Positions 1 to 8,921 of a stretch of DNA of 64,000 bases are shown piece by piece. The notes under the pieces are model-generated. The model worked only from the letters and a program-made list of their open reading frames with translations. It had not been told where the DNA came from and did not search any database. Both the position numbers and the translations under genes were made by a program. Location of the stretch: the NCBI GenBank assembly GCA_020632875.1, contig JACKET010000004.1, positions 434,001 to 498,000 on the forward strand, written 5' to 3'. Numbering within the stretch: position 1 is the first letter of the stretch; every line of letters starts with the position of its first letter. This stretch comes from Alphaproteobacteria bacterium (GTDB lineage Bacteria; Myxococcota_A; UBA796; GCA-2862545).

Positions 1-1569
1 GTCCCCGCCCATACCCGCCGACGTGCTCGCCTCGAAGCCCGAGGCCACGGCCAGCCGGTCGCCGTCGAGCGCGATGCCCATGCCGAACGCGTCGTCGGGG
101 TCGGTGTTCGTGGCCTTCACGAACGCCTGCTGCGCCCACGTCGACCCCGTGCGGTGGAAGACGTAGACCGCGCCGCTGGCGTACGCGAGCTCGTCGTGGA
201 TCGGGTCGACTCCGGTGCCGCTCGAGCGCTCGTAGATGGCCGAGATGGCCACGGTGTCGCCCGACAGGACGAGCCGATCCCCGAACCAGTCCGTGGCGCT
301 CGGCGACGACGACTTCAGGTAGGCCTGCTGGGTCCAGGTGCTGCCCGAGCGCGTGAAGACGTAGGCCGCACCCGCGTCGTTCGCGCCGTTCGACCCGCCG
401 TCGCCGTCGATGCCCGGCGAGGCGCCGTCCTCGAGGTACGCCCCCACGACGAGCGTGTCTCCGTCGAGCGCCACGGCGGCCCCGAACGCGTCGCCCGCCT
501 CGGTGTTGTCGCCCACGACGGCCTGTTGGAGCGACCACGTGGCCCCGGACCGCGTGTACACGGCCGCCTGCTCGCCCCCGCCGAGCGCGAGGGTGTCCCC
601 CGAGATCGAGACGGAGGCGAGGCGCCCGCCCACCGGACCCGGAATCCGCGCCTCTTCGGCCCACGCGGTGCCCGAGCGGACGAAGACGTACGCCGCCCCG
701 TCGGAGCCCTCGAACGGCGCCGCCACCACGAGCGTGTCGCCGTCGAGCGCGAGCGCCAGGCCGAACTCGCCGTCCGACACCGCGATCGAGGGCTTGAGGT
801 ACGCCTGGTGCGACCACGTCGTACCCGCGCGGGTCAGCACGTACACGGCCCCGGCGTCGTTGCGCGTGTTGTCGGACCCGTCACCGCCCACACCGGTGGC
901 CGCGCTGTCCTCGAACGGCGCCGACACCGCCAGCGTGTCGCCGTCGAACGCGATGGCGTACCCGAACCAGTCGCCGAGGTCCGTGTCGACGGCCTTCAGG
1001 TAGGCCTGGTCGAAGTCCGGGCAGTAGACATCGAGCGCGTAGGAGCAGTCGTCGTCGCACCGGGCGGCGTTGGGCTCGAGGCTGAAGAGCCCGGCGGCAC
1101 ACGTCTCGCAGGTGCGATTCGTCGTGGGGCTGCCCTCCGACAGCACGGCCTCGCCGGGCACGCAGTCCGTCCATGCGACGCAGGGAGTGCCCGGATCGGC
1201 GTCGTCGTCCCACGTGCCGGACGCGCAGGGCTCCGGTGGGTCGGTATCGGTGTCGGCGTCCGTGTCGGCATCCGTGTCCGTGTCGGCGTCCGTGTCCGTG
1301 TCGGCGTCCGTGTCCGTATCGGTGTCCGTGTCGGCGTCCGTATCCGTATCGGCGTCCGTGTCCGTGTCGGCGTCCGTATCCGTATCGGCGTCCGTGTCCG
1401 TGTCGGCGTCCGTGTCGGCGTCCGCGTCCGTGTCCGTGTCCGTGTCCGTGTCGGCGTCCGTGTCCGTGTCGGCGTCCGCATCGGTGTCGGCATCCGACTC
1501 GCCCGTATCGGAGTCGATGGGCTGCTTGCAGGCGAGGAGGAGCGGGACGAACAGCAGGACGTGGCGCAC
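1..1569 (-). CDS. FG-GAP repeat lipoprotein with Asp/Thr linker (C-terminus beyond window)
   Basis: The frame is open for 523 codons from a GTG at 1569 to the window edge, so the C-terminus is missing. A lipobox (LLLAC, Cys14) predicts a lipoprotein. It is followed by an Asp-Thr/Asp-Ala linker (about residues 25-108), a short Cys-rich segment and about six FG-GAP (integrin-alpha-like) blades, recognisable by motifs such as GDTLAVSAPFEDS, GDTLVVAAPFEG and GDRLAVASGFE alternating with GAVYVL/AAYVFTR strands. FG-GAP repeats form beta-propellers used in adhesion or calcium-dependent binding; a surface role is inferred. The gene is divergent from a Ser/Thr kinase, with about 70 bp between starts. 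No upstream ATG suits the lipoprotein signal better than the GTG. Confidence 0.85.
   Translation of the reverse strand, partial: MRHVLLFVPLLLACKQPIDSDTGESDADTDADADTDTDADTDTDTDTDADADTDADTDTDADTDTDADTDTDADTDTDADTDTDTDTDADTDTDADTDTDADTDADTDTDPPEPCASGTWDDDADPGTPCVAWTDCVPGEAVLSEGSPTTNRTCETCAAGLFSLEPNAARCDDDCSYALDVYCPDFDQAYLKAVDTDLGDWFGYAIAFDGDTLAVSAPFEDSAATGVGGDGSDNTRNDAGAVYVLTRAGTTWSHQAYLKPSIAVSDGEFGLALALDGDTLVVAAPFEGSDGAAYVFVRSGTAWAEEARIPGPVGGRLASVSISGDTLALGGGEQAAVYTRSGATWSLQQAVVGDNTEAGDAFGAAVALDGDTLVVGAYLEDGASPGIDGDGGSNGANDAGAAYVFTRSGSTWTQQAYLKSSSPSATDWFGDRLVLSGDTVAISAIYERSSGTGVDPIHDELAYASGAVYVFHRTGSTWAQQAFVKATNTDPDDAFGMGIALDGDRLAVASGFEASTSAGMGGD
1241..1498. repeat. Tandem 6-bp-type repeat encoding the Asp-Thr/Ala linker
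   Basis: Forward strand reads as reiterated GTGTCG/GCGTCC-type hexamers. On the reverse strand these encode alternating Asp with Thr or Ala. The unit is a multiple of three, so replication slippage would change linker length without breaking the frame. Confidence 0.85.
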
Positions 1570-1639
1570 GGACGCCTCCGGGAGGATGCAGGCCAGGTGG
1601 TGTCCGAGTATGCTGCCCGCGGCGGAGGCGCCCTTGGAG

Positions 1640-3307
1640 ATGGGGACCACCCTGGCGGACGGGCGATACGTCCTGCTCGACCAGCTCGGTTCGGGTGGGA
1701 TGGCCGCGGTGTACCGCGCCGAGGACCGGAAGCTCGGGGTCGAGCGGGCCATCAAGGTCCTGCACCCCGACTTCATGCGCTCGAAAGCCGTGATCGCACG
1801 CTTCGAGCGCGAGGCCCGCGTGATGGCCGAGCTCGAGCATCCGAACGTGGTGCCCGTGCACGACATCGGGCACGAGCAGGACCGCGTCTTCCTCGTGATG
1901 TCGTACCTGCCCGCCGGGTCGCTCGAAGACCGCCTGCGCACGGCCGGGCCGATGATCCCGCGCGACGCGACCCTCGCGATGATCGGCGTGCTGCGGGCGC
2001 TCGAGGCGGCCCACCAGCGCGGCGTGGTCCACCGCGACATCAAGCCCCACAACATCCTCGTCGACGGGCGCGGCGTCGCCCGCCTCACCGACTTCGGCAT
2101 CGCGCACGACGACCGCGACGCGAAGCTCACGAAGACGGGCTCGCTGATGGGTACCTGGGCGTACATGGCGCCCGAGCAGCGCTCCGGCGACGCCGTCGAG
2201 CCGCGGGCCGACCTGTACTCGGTCGGTGCCACGCTGCTCGCCCTGCTCCGCGACATCGAGCCGCACGACCTCCACAACCCCGAGTCCCATCCGACCCAGC
2301 TCGCCGGGCTCCCCGAAGGCCTCGCCCGGTTCGTCGAGCGCTGCACGCGCTACCACCCGGCCGACCGCTTCCCCGACGCACACGAAGCGCGCGTCGCCCT
2401 CGAGAAGGTGCTGGGCTCGCTGCCCGAAGACATCGCGATGTCCCCGCTCGAACGCTCTGTCCCGATCGTCGACGAGCTGCCGCGCGAGCCGTCGGGAGAG
2501 ACCGGGAACACGCTGCTCGCGTTCCTCCAGGACGACACGCCTCCCGTGACCACGGGGCCCACCTCCGTGCCGCGCGAGGTCGCGCCCGAGACCACCCTCG
2601 TCGAGCCGGCCACGCCCGTCCCCCCGGAGGAGCCGCGGCCCATCGAGCCCCGTCCCGTCGAGCCGATCGCGCCTCCGGGGCCGGCAGGGCCGTCGCTGCG
2701 TCTCGGCGCGGGAATCGCGCTCGTGGGCGGCATCGTCGCCGTCACCCTCGCGGGCGGATTCGCGGCGATGGCGCTGTTCGCCGTCCCGTCGATGCCGGAG
2801 CCCGACGGTCCCGTCCAGATCGACCCCCTCCCGCCCGACCCGGTGCCCGAGCCAGACCCCGTCCCGGTCGAGCCCGACGCGCCCGAGCCCATGCCCCCCG
2901 AGCCGGCCCTGCCGCCTCCCACGCCCCGACCCGTGCCCACGCCGAAGCCCGTCGTGCCGGCCCCGACCGCACCGACGCCCACGCCTGCGCCCGTGCCGGC
3001 GCCACTGGCACCCGAGCCCGTCGCGCCCGAGCCCGTGGCACCGGCCCCCGAGCCCGTCGCACCCGCTCCGGAGCCCGGTTTGCCCGGCATTCGCGTCGAG
3101 ATTAACAGTCAACCATGTTGCGCCAGGGTCCGTCTCGACGGCGCGGACGTCGGGTCCACGCCCTACTCCGCGACGGTCTCCGCAGGAAGCCACTCGGTCG
3201 AGCTCCGACACGACTCGGGCGAGGTGTGGTTCCGCAAGATCCGCGCCGAGGGCGCGCCGGTACAGCTGTGCTGGGACTTCTCGTCCTCGCAGCCCTGCGC
3301 CCGCTGA
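1640..3307 (+). CDS. Transmembrane Ser/Thr protein kinase with C-terminal PEGA domain
   Basis: Eukaryote-like Hanks kinase of about 555 aa. Visible elements are the Gly-rich loop GSGGMAAVY (residues 17-25), AIK Lys39, HRDIKPHN near residue 131, DFG at 151 and APEQR. A transmembrane helix (about 351-382) follows, then a Pro/Glu/Val-rich stalk and a C-terminal PEGA-like domain (RVRLDGADVGSTPYSATVSAG). The topology suggests a cytosolic kinase with a periplasmic sensor end. I chose ATG 1640 because GGAGG lies at 1624-1628 and the protein then starts just before the kinase core (MGTTLADGRYVLL); ATG 1610 and 1586 are also in frame. The 3' end overlaps the next gene by 40 bp, so the two are probably co-translated. 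It is first gene of a kinase, TPR/2TM, lipoprotein set. Confidence 0.92.
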   Translation: MGTTLADGRYVLLDQLGSGGMAAVYRAEDRKLGVERAIKVLHPDFMRSKAVIARFEREARVMAELEHPNVVPVHDIGHEQDRVFLVMSYLPAGSLEDRLRTAGPMIPRDATLAMIGVLRALEAAHQRGVVHRDIKPHNILVDGRGVARLTDFGIAHDDRDAKLTKTGSLMGTWAYMAPEQRSGDAVEPRADLYSVGATLLALLRDIEPHDLHNPESHPTQLAGLPEGLARFVERCTRYHPADRFPDAHEARVALEKVLGSLPEDIAMSPLERSVPIVDELPREPSGETGNTLLAFLQDDTPPVTTGPTSVPREVAPETTLVEPATPVPPEEPRPIEPRPVEPIAPPGPAGPSLRLGAGIALVGGIVAVTLAGGFAAMALFAVPSMPEPDGPVQIDPLPPDPVPEPDPVPVEPDAPEPMPPEPALPPPTPRPVPTPKPVVPAPTAPTPTPAPVPAPLAPEPVAPEPVAPAPEPVAPAPEPGLPGIRVEINSQPCCARVRLDGADVGSTPYSATVSAGSHSVELRHDSGEVWFRKIRAEGAPVQLCWDFSSSQPCAR

Positions 3308-4362
3308 CGGCGTTCGCGGGCACGCCGGTCGTCCACGACGTCGCGGCCCCCGCCGAGGTCGTGAAGCCCTGGCCCGAAGACGCCGAGCCCGTCCGCTTCC
3401 GCGAGCTCGTGGTGGGCGCGCCGGCGCTCCGCTCGGGCGAGGATGTCGTCGTCTGCGCCGACCTCCCGCCGCTCGGCGAGCTGCCGAAGCGCCTCGAGGG
3501 CGCCGTGAGCTACGGGGCCCTCGACGAAGCCGAAGGCCTGTACGGCGACGCCATCGAGCGCCTGCCGTGCGATCCCGCCGTCACGTCCGAGGCCCTCGGC
3601 CGCATCGGGATGCTCGGCGGCATCACGGCCGCCCGGCGCGGCGAGGCCGACACGGCGCGGCTCCGGTTCACCGAGGCCCGTACCTGGCATCCGTCCGTCG
3701 CGTGGTCCGACGACTGGCCGCCCGACCTGCGCGAGACCTTCGACTCGGCCGCTGCCGGCGCGCCCGTCGCGCTCACGATCATCCCCGAAGGCGGCGTCCG
3801 CATCGATGGCAGCCCCGCCTCGGCTCCGGCGCGCGTCGCACCCGGCCGACACCTCGTGCGCGTCGCCGACCAGGGCATGTGGGTCACCGTTCCGCCCGTC
3901 GACGACGCGTTGATCGTGCCCCTCGCCTACCCCGTCGACTCGCTCGGCTGGATGGGAGACCCCACGCGCCGCGCCGACCTCAGCGCCCTGCTCGCCACCG
4001 CGCTCGGCGAAGGCAGGTACGCGCTCGTCACCGACGGAACGACCACCTGGGCGGGCACGACGGGGCGCACCGACTGGGTCGAGACGGGCGGCGCGGTCCG
4101 CACCACCGACACGCCCACGAAGCGCTCTCCCGTGGGCGCCGTGCTCGCTGTCGGCGGCGGGGTGCTGGCGCTCGCGGGCACTGCGGTGGCCAGCGAGGCC
4201 TGGCTCACGGCCGACAGGTACGAGAAGTCCCCCGACCCCGCGTGGACCTTCAACCAGTACAGCAACGCGCGCACCCGCTACACGACGGGCCTCGTGGGCG
4301 CGGTCGCCGGGGCCGCGCTGGCGGGCACCGGCGTCGTGGTGCACGTCGCGGGGAGGTTCTGA
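3268..4362 (+). CDS. Periplasmic TPR/PEGA-like protein with C-terminal two-helix hairpin
   Basis: About 364 aa from a GTG at 3268 inside the end of the kinase gene. That start gives a clean signal peptide (VLGLLVLAALRPLTAFAG). The N-terminal half looks like TPR-type helices (GALDEAEGLYGDAIERLP and following). A PEGA-like stretch follows (VRIDGSPASAPARVAPGRHLV). Near the C-terminus are two hydrophobic segments (AVLAVGGGVLALAGTAV and GLVGAVAGAALAGTGVVV) separated by a polar loop. No enzyme motif is seen. The layout matches the protein at 26618-27328, which also sits directly after a kinase. Inferred role: membrane partner of the upstream kinase. Confidence 0.75.
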   Translation: MLGLLVLAALRPLTAFAGTPVVHDVAAPAEVVKPWPEDAEPVRFRELVVGAPALRSGEDVVVCADLPPLGELPKRLEGAVSYGALDEAEGLYGDAIERLPCDPAVTSEALGRIGMLGGITAARRGEADTARLRFTEARTWHPSVAWSDDWPPDLRETFDSAAAGAPVALTIIPEGGVRIDGSPASAPARVAPGRHLVRVADQGMWVTVPPVDDALIVPLAYPVDSLGWMGDPTRRADLSALLATALGEGRYALVTDGTTTWAGTTGRTDWVETGGAVRTTDTPTKRSPVGAVLAVGGGVLALAGTAVASEAWLTADRYEKSPDPAWTFNQYSNARTRYTTGLVGAVAGAALAGTGVVVHVAGRF

Positions 4363-6050
4363 TGCGGTCCTGGGTGCTCCCGCTCCTCGCGCTCGGTGCG
4401 TGCAAGTTCCCCGACTTCGTCGACCCGTCCGGTGAGGTCGCCGACACCGACGCCGACACGGATGCCGACCTCGACACCGACACCGATACCGACACCGACT
4501 CGGATGCCGACGCCGACACCGATTCCGACACCGACGCGGACGCGGACACCGATACGGATTCGGACACCGACACCGACACCGACACCGACGCGGACACGGA
4601 CACCGACACGGATACGGACACCGACGCAGACGCCGATTCCGACGCAGACACCGACGCCGACGCGGATGCCGATACCGACGCCGATGCCGACACCGACGCG
4701 GATGCAGACTGCACGCCCACGGCTCCCAACACGCTCGACGTCGATGGCGACGGCGACCCGGCGGTCGCCGACTGCGACGACACGAATCCGGGCGCGTTCC
4801 ACGGCAACATCGAGATCTGCAACAACGTGCTCGATGCCGGCGGGGCCGAGATCGACGACGACTGCAACTCGCTGACCGACGGCTCCGCGGGGTGCACGCC
4901 CCCATCCGGATTCGCGACCGACTTCGCGACGGGCCCGCAGAACGGCGTGCACACGGCACTCGTCCCCGGAACCCCCGTGCGGTACGCCTCGGGCAGCCAG
5001 GACAGCACGGGGCGGTTCACGCTGCACGACGTCGACGGCACGCAGGTCGGGAGCTGGATCGGGCAGGCTGGTCCCGGCGATCAGTTCGTGCTGGCCGGTG
5101 ATCTCGACGGCGACGGGGCCAGCGAGCTCGTGTCGTTCGGGGTCTCCGGCTCCTTCGTCTCGCGGGTCGACGACCCCGCCGGCGCCCCCGTGCAGGCCAC
5201 GCTGAACCTCCCCACCGACTACATCGTGGTGGGCGGCGAGATCGTGCCGAGCGTCGCCGGGGTCGCCGCCGGATCCGACCTCGTGCTCAGCATCTTCGAC
5301 GACGCCGCGACGCCCCACGTCTGGGTGATCGACGGGCCCACCGCGATGTCGGCGACGGACATCACCACCGCGACGCCCGTCAAGATCCTCGACATCCCCT
5401 CGCCCGTCCGCGGGATGGGCATCTGGAACAGCCCCACGAGTGGGCGCCGCCTCGCGGTCGGCACCGAAGCGGGCTGGGTCTACCTCCTCGACTTCGCCAG
5501 CCCGCCCCGCACGATCGACGTCGAAGCCAGCATCTACTCCACCCCGATCGAGGTCGTGACCAACTCGACGTTCCCGACGGTCGTCGAGAGCTTCGACTTC
5601 ACGGGCGACGGCGTCGAAGAGCTGGTGGTCGGCGCGGGTGGGTTCTTCGGCGGTCCGAACGGCGTCGTGCTGGTCTTCGACGGCTGCAATGTCGACGCGG
5701 GGGTGGTCGACGAGGCCGCGGTGATCGTCGGGACGGACCGGTTCGGCTGGGACGTGGCGAAGGGGCCCGACACCGACGAAGACGGCCTCCCCGACCTGTT
5801 CGTCGCGGCCCCCAACGACGGCGTCTACGTCATCGGCTCCACCCGGCGGACCGAGATGTACGTCCGCACGGACGAAGGCGCCGCGAGCTACTACCTCGCC
5901 GGCGCCGTGACGCTGTTCGGCGAGAGCCTCTACACCGCCGACACGAACGGCGACGGCGCGCCCGAGGTCTTCGTGAGCTCGACCGAGGGTGCCGACGGTA
6001 CGACCTACGTGCTCGACGGCGCGGGGCTCGTGACCGCCATCCAGCCTTGA
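4362..6050 (+). CDS. Asp/Thr-linker lipoprotein with MopE-like motif and FG-GAP/VCBS repeats
   Basis: About 562 aa. The ATG at 4362 overlaps the upstream stop (TGATG). A lipobox (LLALGAC) is followed by an Asp-Thr/Ala/Ser linker of about 90 residues. Next is a MopE-type putative metal-binding segment (VADCDDTNPGAFHGN ... DDDCNSLTDG), then calcium-loop-like FG-GAP/VCBS strands (DLDGDGASELVSFG, DFTGDGVEELVVGAGG, DTNGDGAPEVFVSS). Likely an outer-membrane-anchored surface beta-propeller protein. It is the third member of the kinase-led coupled set and is built like the divergent lipoprotein at 1-1569. Confidence 0.88.
   Translation: MRSWVLPLLALGACKFPDFVDPSGEVADTDADTDADLDTDTDTDTDSDADADTDSDTDADADTDTDSDTDTDTDTDADTDTDTDTDTDADADSDADTDADADADTDADADTDADADCTPTAPNTLDVDGDGDPAVADCDDTNPGAFHGNIEICNNVLDAGGAEIDDDCNSLTDGSAGCTPPSGFATDFATGPQNGVHTALVPGTPVRYASGSQDSTGRFTLHDVDGTQVGSWIGQAGPGDQFVLAGDLDGDGASELVSFGVSGSFVSRVDDPAGAPVQATLNLPTDYIVVGGEIVPSVAGVAAGSDLVLSIFDDAATPHVWVIDGPTAMSATDITTATPVKILDIPSPVRGMGIWNSPTSGRRLAVGTEAGWVYLLDFASPPRTIDVEASIYSTPIEVVTNSTFPTVVESFDFTGDGVEELVVGAGGFFGGPNGVVLVFDGCNVDAGVVDEAAVIVGTDRFGWDVAKGPDTDEDGLPDLFVAAPNDGVYVIGSTRRTEMYVRTDEGAASYYLAGAVTLFGESLYTADTNGDGAPEVFVSSTEGADGTTYVLDGAGLVTAIQP
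4441..4707. repeat. Tandem GAC-rich hexamer repeat (Asp-Thr/Ala linker)
   Basis: Reiterated GACACC/GACGCC/GATGCC codon pairs encode the linker of the lipoprotein at 4362. It is the same design as at 1241-1498 and 26421-26536. Confidence 0.85.
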
Positions 6051-6082
6051 TACAGGGAATCCCTGTCCATCCCGGAGCATCC

Positions 6083-6793
6083 ATGGCCTTCGCACCGTCC
6101 GTTCCCCTGAGCCACGCACCCGACGAGGCGCGCGTCGCGTACCTGCGCTCCGTCGCGGGCCTCACCTTCGTCGGCCTCGTCATCGCGGGCGTCACGGGCA
6201 CCCTGTCGGCGATCTTCGTCGCTCCGCTCGTGTTCCAGCTCGGCCGGTGGGGCGTGTTCGCCGTCGTCATGGGCACGTTCGGCATCGCCAACTGGGTGGC
6301 GCCGAAGATGGTCTACGGCAGCCAGAAGTGGCTCGGGTTCATCCTCGGGATGGTGTGCGAAGGCATCGCGCTCGGCCTGCTGCTGCTCGCCGCCGTCCTC
6401 ATGGGCACGTCGCTCGGCAACCCGCTGGGCCTCGTGGGCAGCGCCATGGGTCTCACAGCACTCACGGCCCTCGGCATCACCGGGTACGTGTGGACGGGCC
6501 CGAAGCAGCTCTCGATGGTCGGCGCGGGCCTCTCGGCGCTCATGATCCCGATGCTCGTGCTGATGGTCGTGGGCTTCGCGTTCCCCGGGCTGTTCGGCGG
6601 CCCGCTCGGCATCGTGCTGTCGGCGGTGTTCGTCATCGTCTCGGCGGCGGGCCTGCTGTACCAGACGAACGAGGTCATGCACCAGATGAGCACCGACATG
6701 AAGATGGAGGGCGCCTACACCATCGCGATGGGGCTCCTGATCCTCTTCTGGAACCTGCTCTCGCTGCTGATGCGGCTCAACAGCCGCGACTGA
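6083..6793 (+). CDS. Bax inhibitor-1 / YccA family membrane protein
   Basis: 236 aa, with seven closely packed hydrophobic segments spanning most of the protein. The pattern matches the BI-1 (TMBIM/YccA) family, including the late GLLYQTNEVMH segment where family members carry an Asp or Asn in a helix-flanking motif. BI-1 proteins are calcium-leak channels or modulators of membrane proteases such as FtsH; the exact bacterial role is often unknown. I chose ATG 6083 because GGAG precedes it by a few bases; an in-frame TTG at 6047 overlapping the previous stop is less likely. Convergent with the next gene. Confidence 0.88.
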   Translation: MAFAPSVPLSHAPDEARVAYLRSVAGLTFVGLVIAGVTGTLSAIFVAPLVFQLGRWGVFAVVMGTFGIANWVAPKMVYGSQKWLGFILGMVCEGIALGLLLLAAVLMGTSLGNPLGLVGSAMGLTALTALGITGYVWTGPKQLSMVGAGLSALMIPMLVLMVVGFAFPGLFGGPLGIVLSAVFVIVSAAGLLYQTNEVMHQMSTDMKMEGAYTIAMGLLILFWNLLSLLMRLNSRD

Positions 6794-6799
6794 TCGTTC

Positions 6800-6816
6800 G
6801 ACCGGGCTCGACGGTC
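6800..6816. terminator. Small GC hairpin between convergent genes
   Basis: GACCG, seven-base loop, CGGTC form a perfect 5-bp stem in the 21-bp gap between convergent stops. There is no T-run, so this is only a weak terminator candidate. Confidence 0.25.
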
Positions 6817-7429
6817 AGGGTTGCTCGACGCAGATGAAGCCCTGACCGTTGGAGCATCGCGCGTCGAGGTTGCTGATCACGTTCGAGTCGAGGGCGCTGA
6901 TGGAGCCCGTTCGCCCCATCAGGTCGGGCGACTGGTTGGTCCAGTCCTCACACGTAAATCCGGTCGCGACCGTCCAATCGGCGTTCAGTCCCGTCCACGG
7001 ATTGCCCGCGGGGCCGCCACCCGAGATCATGGCCAGCAGGGGGAACTCGAAGATCGCGTTCTCGTTGGTGCTGCCGAGCGACTCTCCGAACTCCGACACG
7101 TACTCCGTGTTCGCCGCGAGCACCCAATCGACCTGCCCAGCGGCCCCGTTCGCGCAATCCGGCTCGCCGCAGGCCACCCGGCCGGCCCCGACCAGGAGCG
7201 CCCTCCACTCGCGGTCTGGAAACGGGTTCGCCGCGGCGCTGGCACACCGCTCGTCGGCGACCGCGAAGTTCCCGTTGCCTTCGTAGTAGATGGTGAGCGG
7301 CCCTCCGACGGGCGGGTCGGGCGCGTCGGTATCGGAGGTGTCGGTGTCGGCAGCGCCGGGACCGCTACAGGCGGCGAGGAGGGCGATCAGCACCCATCGC
7401 CAGACCAGGGAGTTCGAGGCTCTCGTCAT
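6815..7429 (-). CDS. DUF1554-like secreted lipoprotein
   Basis: 204 aa. Lipobox ALLAAC, then a short Asp/Thr-Ser stretch (ADTDTSDTD). The rest resembles the DUF1554 domain seen in leptospiral and myxobacterial surface proteins: an early Cys segment (ADERCASAAANPFPDREW), an ALLV strand, WVLAANTEYV, NPWTGLNADW, a CEDWTN segment and a terminal C...GFICVEQ. Six cysteines suggest disulphides. Function of the domain is unknown; a lectin-like fold is speculation. ATG 7429 is the only sensible start. Divergent from nadA. Confidence 0.8.
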   Translation of the reverse strand: MTRASNSLVWRWVLIALLAACSGPGAADTDTSDTDAPDPPVGGPLTIYYEGNGNFAVADERCASAAANPFPDREWRALLVGAGRVACGEPDCANGAAGQVDWVLAANTEYVSEFGESLGSTNENAIFEFPLLAMISGGGPAGNPWTGLNADWTVATGFTCEDWTNQSPDLMGRTGSISALDSNVISNLDARCSNGQGFICVEQP

Positions 7430-7490
7430 GGAGACGAGTCTAGCCCAGGACCGGGTGGCGGAGTGTTAAGCCAGACCTCCCGGAGGCCGG

Positions 7491-8921
7491 ATGCCCGAGA
7501 GCTCGTTCCCCACCCTGCGCATCACGCGCGAAGACCTCGTCCCGCAGGGCGCTTTCGCCGTGGCGCAGGCCCAGTACCTCCGCCCCGACCGGCGCACGGT
7601 CGACGACCTCGCGAAGCTCTGCCGCGACCGCTCGATCGGCGTCGTGGCGCACTTCTACATGGATGCCGAGCTCCAGGGCGTCCTCACGGCGTGTGACTGG
7701 CCGCACATCCAGATCGCCGACAGCCTCAAGATGGCCGATGCCGCCGTGAAGATGGCCGAGGCGGGCATGAAGACCATCGTCGTGCTCGGCGTCGACTTCA
7801 TGTCCGAGAACGTGCGGGCCGTGCTCGACGCCGCGGGTCACGAAGCCGTCGAGGTGTACCGCGTGGCCGAGGCCGAGATCGGGTGCTCGCTCGCCGAGAG
7901 CGCCGAGAAGCCCGCGTACACGCAGTGGCTCGAAGAGGCCGGCCGCACGCCGCGCGCGCTGCACGTCGTGTACATCAACACCAGCCTCCAGACGAAGGCG
8001 AAGGCCCACAGCCTCGTGCCGACCATCACGTGCACGTCGAGCAACGTCGTGCAGACCATCCTGCAGGCCGACGCGCAGATCGACGGCGTCGAGGTGTTCT
8101 ACGGCCCCGACACGTACATGGGCCACAACCTGCAGACGATGTTCGCCCAGTTCACCCAGCTCTCCGACGACGCGATCCGCGCCATCCACCCCGCCCACGA
8201 CCGGGCCAGCATCGCCGCGCTGCTCGACCGCTTCCACCCCTTCGAGCACGGCGCCTGCGTCGTGCACCACATGTTCGGCGGCGACGTGGTGCGCCGGGTG
8301 AAGGAAGAGCACGCAGGGGCCTTCCACACGGCCCACCTCGAGGTGCCGGGCGAGATGTTCGAACTCGCGGTGAAGGCCCAGTCCGAAGGCCGCGGGGTCG
8401 TGGGCTCCACGTCCAACATCCTCGGGTTCATCGCCGACAAGGTCGCGGCGAGCCTCGGAACGCCCGAGCGCGAGCGGCTCTCCTTCGTGCTCGGCACCGA
8501 GGCCGGCATGGTCACGGCCATCGTGAAGAAGGTCCAGGATCAGCTCCGCGCCGCCCACGACGACACGGTCGAGGTCGAGATCGTGTTCCCCGTCGCGAGC
8601 GAAGCCATCGCCCAGGCCCCCGAGAGCGGGCTCGAGATCATCCCCGGGGTGGCGAGCGGCGAGGGCTGCTCGGTGGCGGGGGGCTGCGCGACGTGCCCCT
8701 ACATGAAGATGAACCACCTCGACGCGCTGTTCGACGTGCTCGAGACCGTCGGCACCGACGCCGAGCGGGGCCTCTCGGGCTTCCGGCCGAAGAAGTACAC
8801 CGCGACCATCGCGGGCCGCACCGCCGCGGATCTCGGCAGCGAGCCCATCCTGCACATGCGCCACTTCCAGAAGCACGGCGTGCTGCCCGACGCGCTCGTG
8901 CAGGACGTGCTCACCCGGTGA
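7491..8921 (+). CDS. nadA: Quinolinate synthase NadA
   Basis: 476 aa. Condenses iminoaspartate with dihydroxyacetone phosphate to quinolinate in de novo NAD synthesis, using a [4Fe-4S] cluster. Motifs include VVAHFYMDAELQGVLT, ADSLKMADAAVKM, VLGVDFMSENV, YINTSLQTKAKA, CTSSNVVQ, FVLGTEAGMV and a C-terminal GGCATCPYMKMN with candidate cluster cysteines. It is longer than the roughly 300-350 aa of many bacterial NadA proteins, with extra N-terminal and central sequence. ATG 7491 has GGAGG at 7482-7486. No nadB or nadC is in the window. Its stop overlaps the following GTG (GTGA). Confidence 0.95.
   Translation: MPESSFPTLRITREDLVPQGAFAVAQAQYLRPDRRTVDDLAKLCRDRSIGVVAHFYMDAELQGVLTACDWPHIQIADSLKMADAAVKMAEAGMKTIVVLGVDFMSENVRAVLDAAGHEAVEVYRVAEAEIGCSLAESAEKPAYTQWLEEAGRTPRALHVVYINTSLQTKAKAHSLVPTITCTSSNVVQTILQADAQIDGVEVFYGPDTYMGHNLQTMFAQFTQLSDDAIRAIHPAHDRASIAALLDRFHPFEHGACVVHHMFGGDVVRRVKEEHAGAFHTAHLEVPGEMFELAVKAQSEGRGVVGSTSNILGFIADKVAASLGTPERERLSFVLGTEAGMVTAIVKKVQDQLRAAHDDTVEVEIVFPVASEAIAQAPESGLEIIPGVASGEGCSVAGGCATCPYMKMNHLDALFDVLETVGTDAERGLSGFRPKKYTATIAGRTAADLGSEPILHMRHFQKHGVLPDALVQDVLTR

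Noticed and set aside
881..3211. Long reverse-strand frame opposite the kinase gene
   Set aside because: Basic, repetitive, Arg/Gly/His-rich translation typical of antisense frames in high-GC DNA; the forward kinase has complete motifs.
4278..6119. Long reverse frame opposite the FG-GAP lipoprotein, including a valine/glycine-arginine repeat
   Set aside because: Produced by the hexamer repeat and GC bias; no domain.
7470..7490. Hairpin sequestering the nadA ribosome binding site (CCTCC and GGAGG)
   Set aside because: Only one base separates the arms, so a hairpin cannot close.
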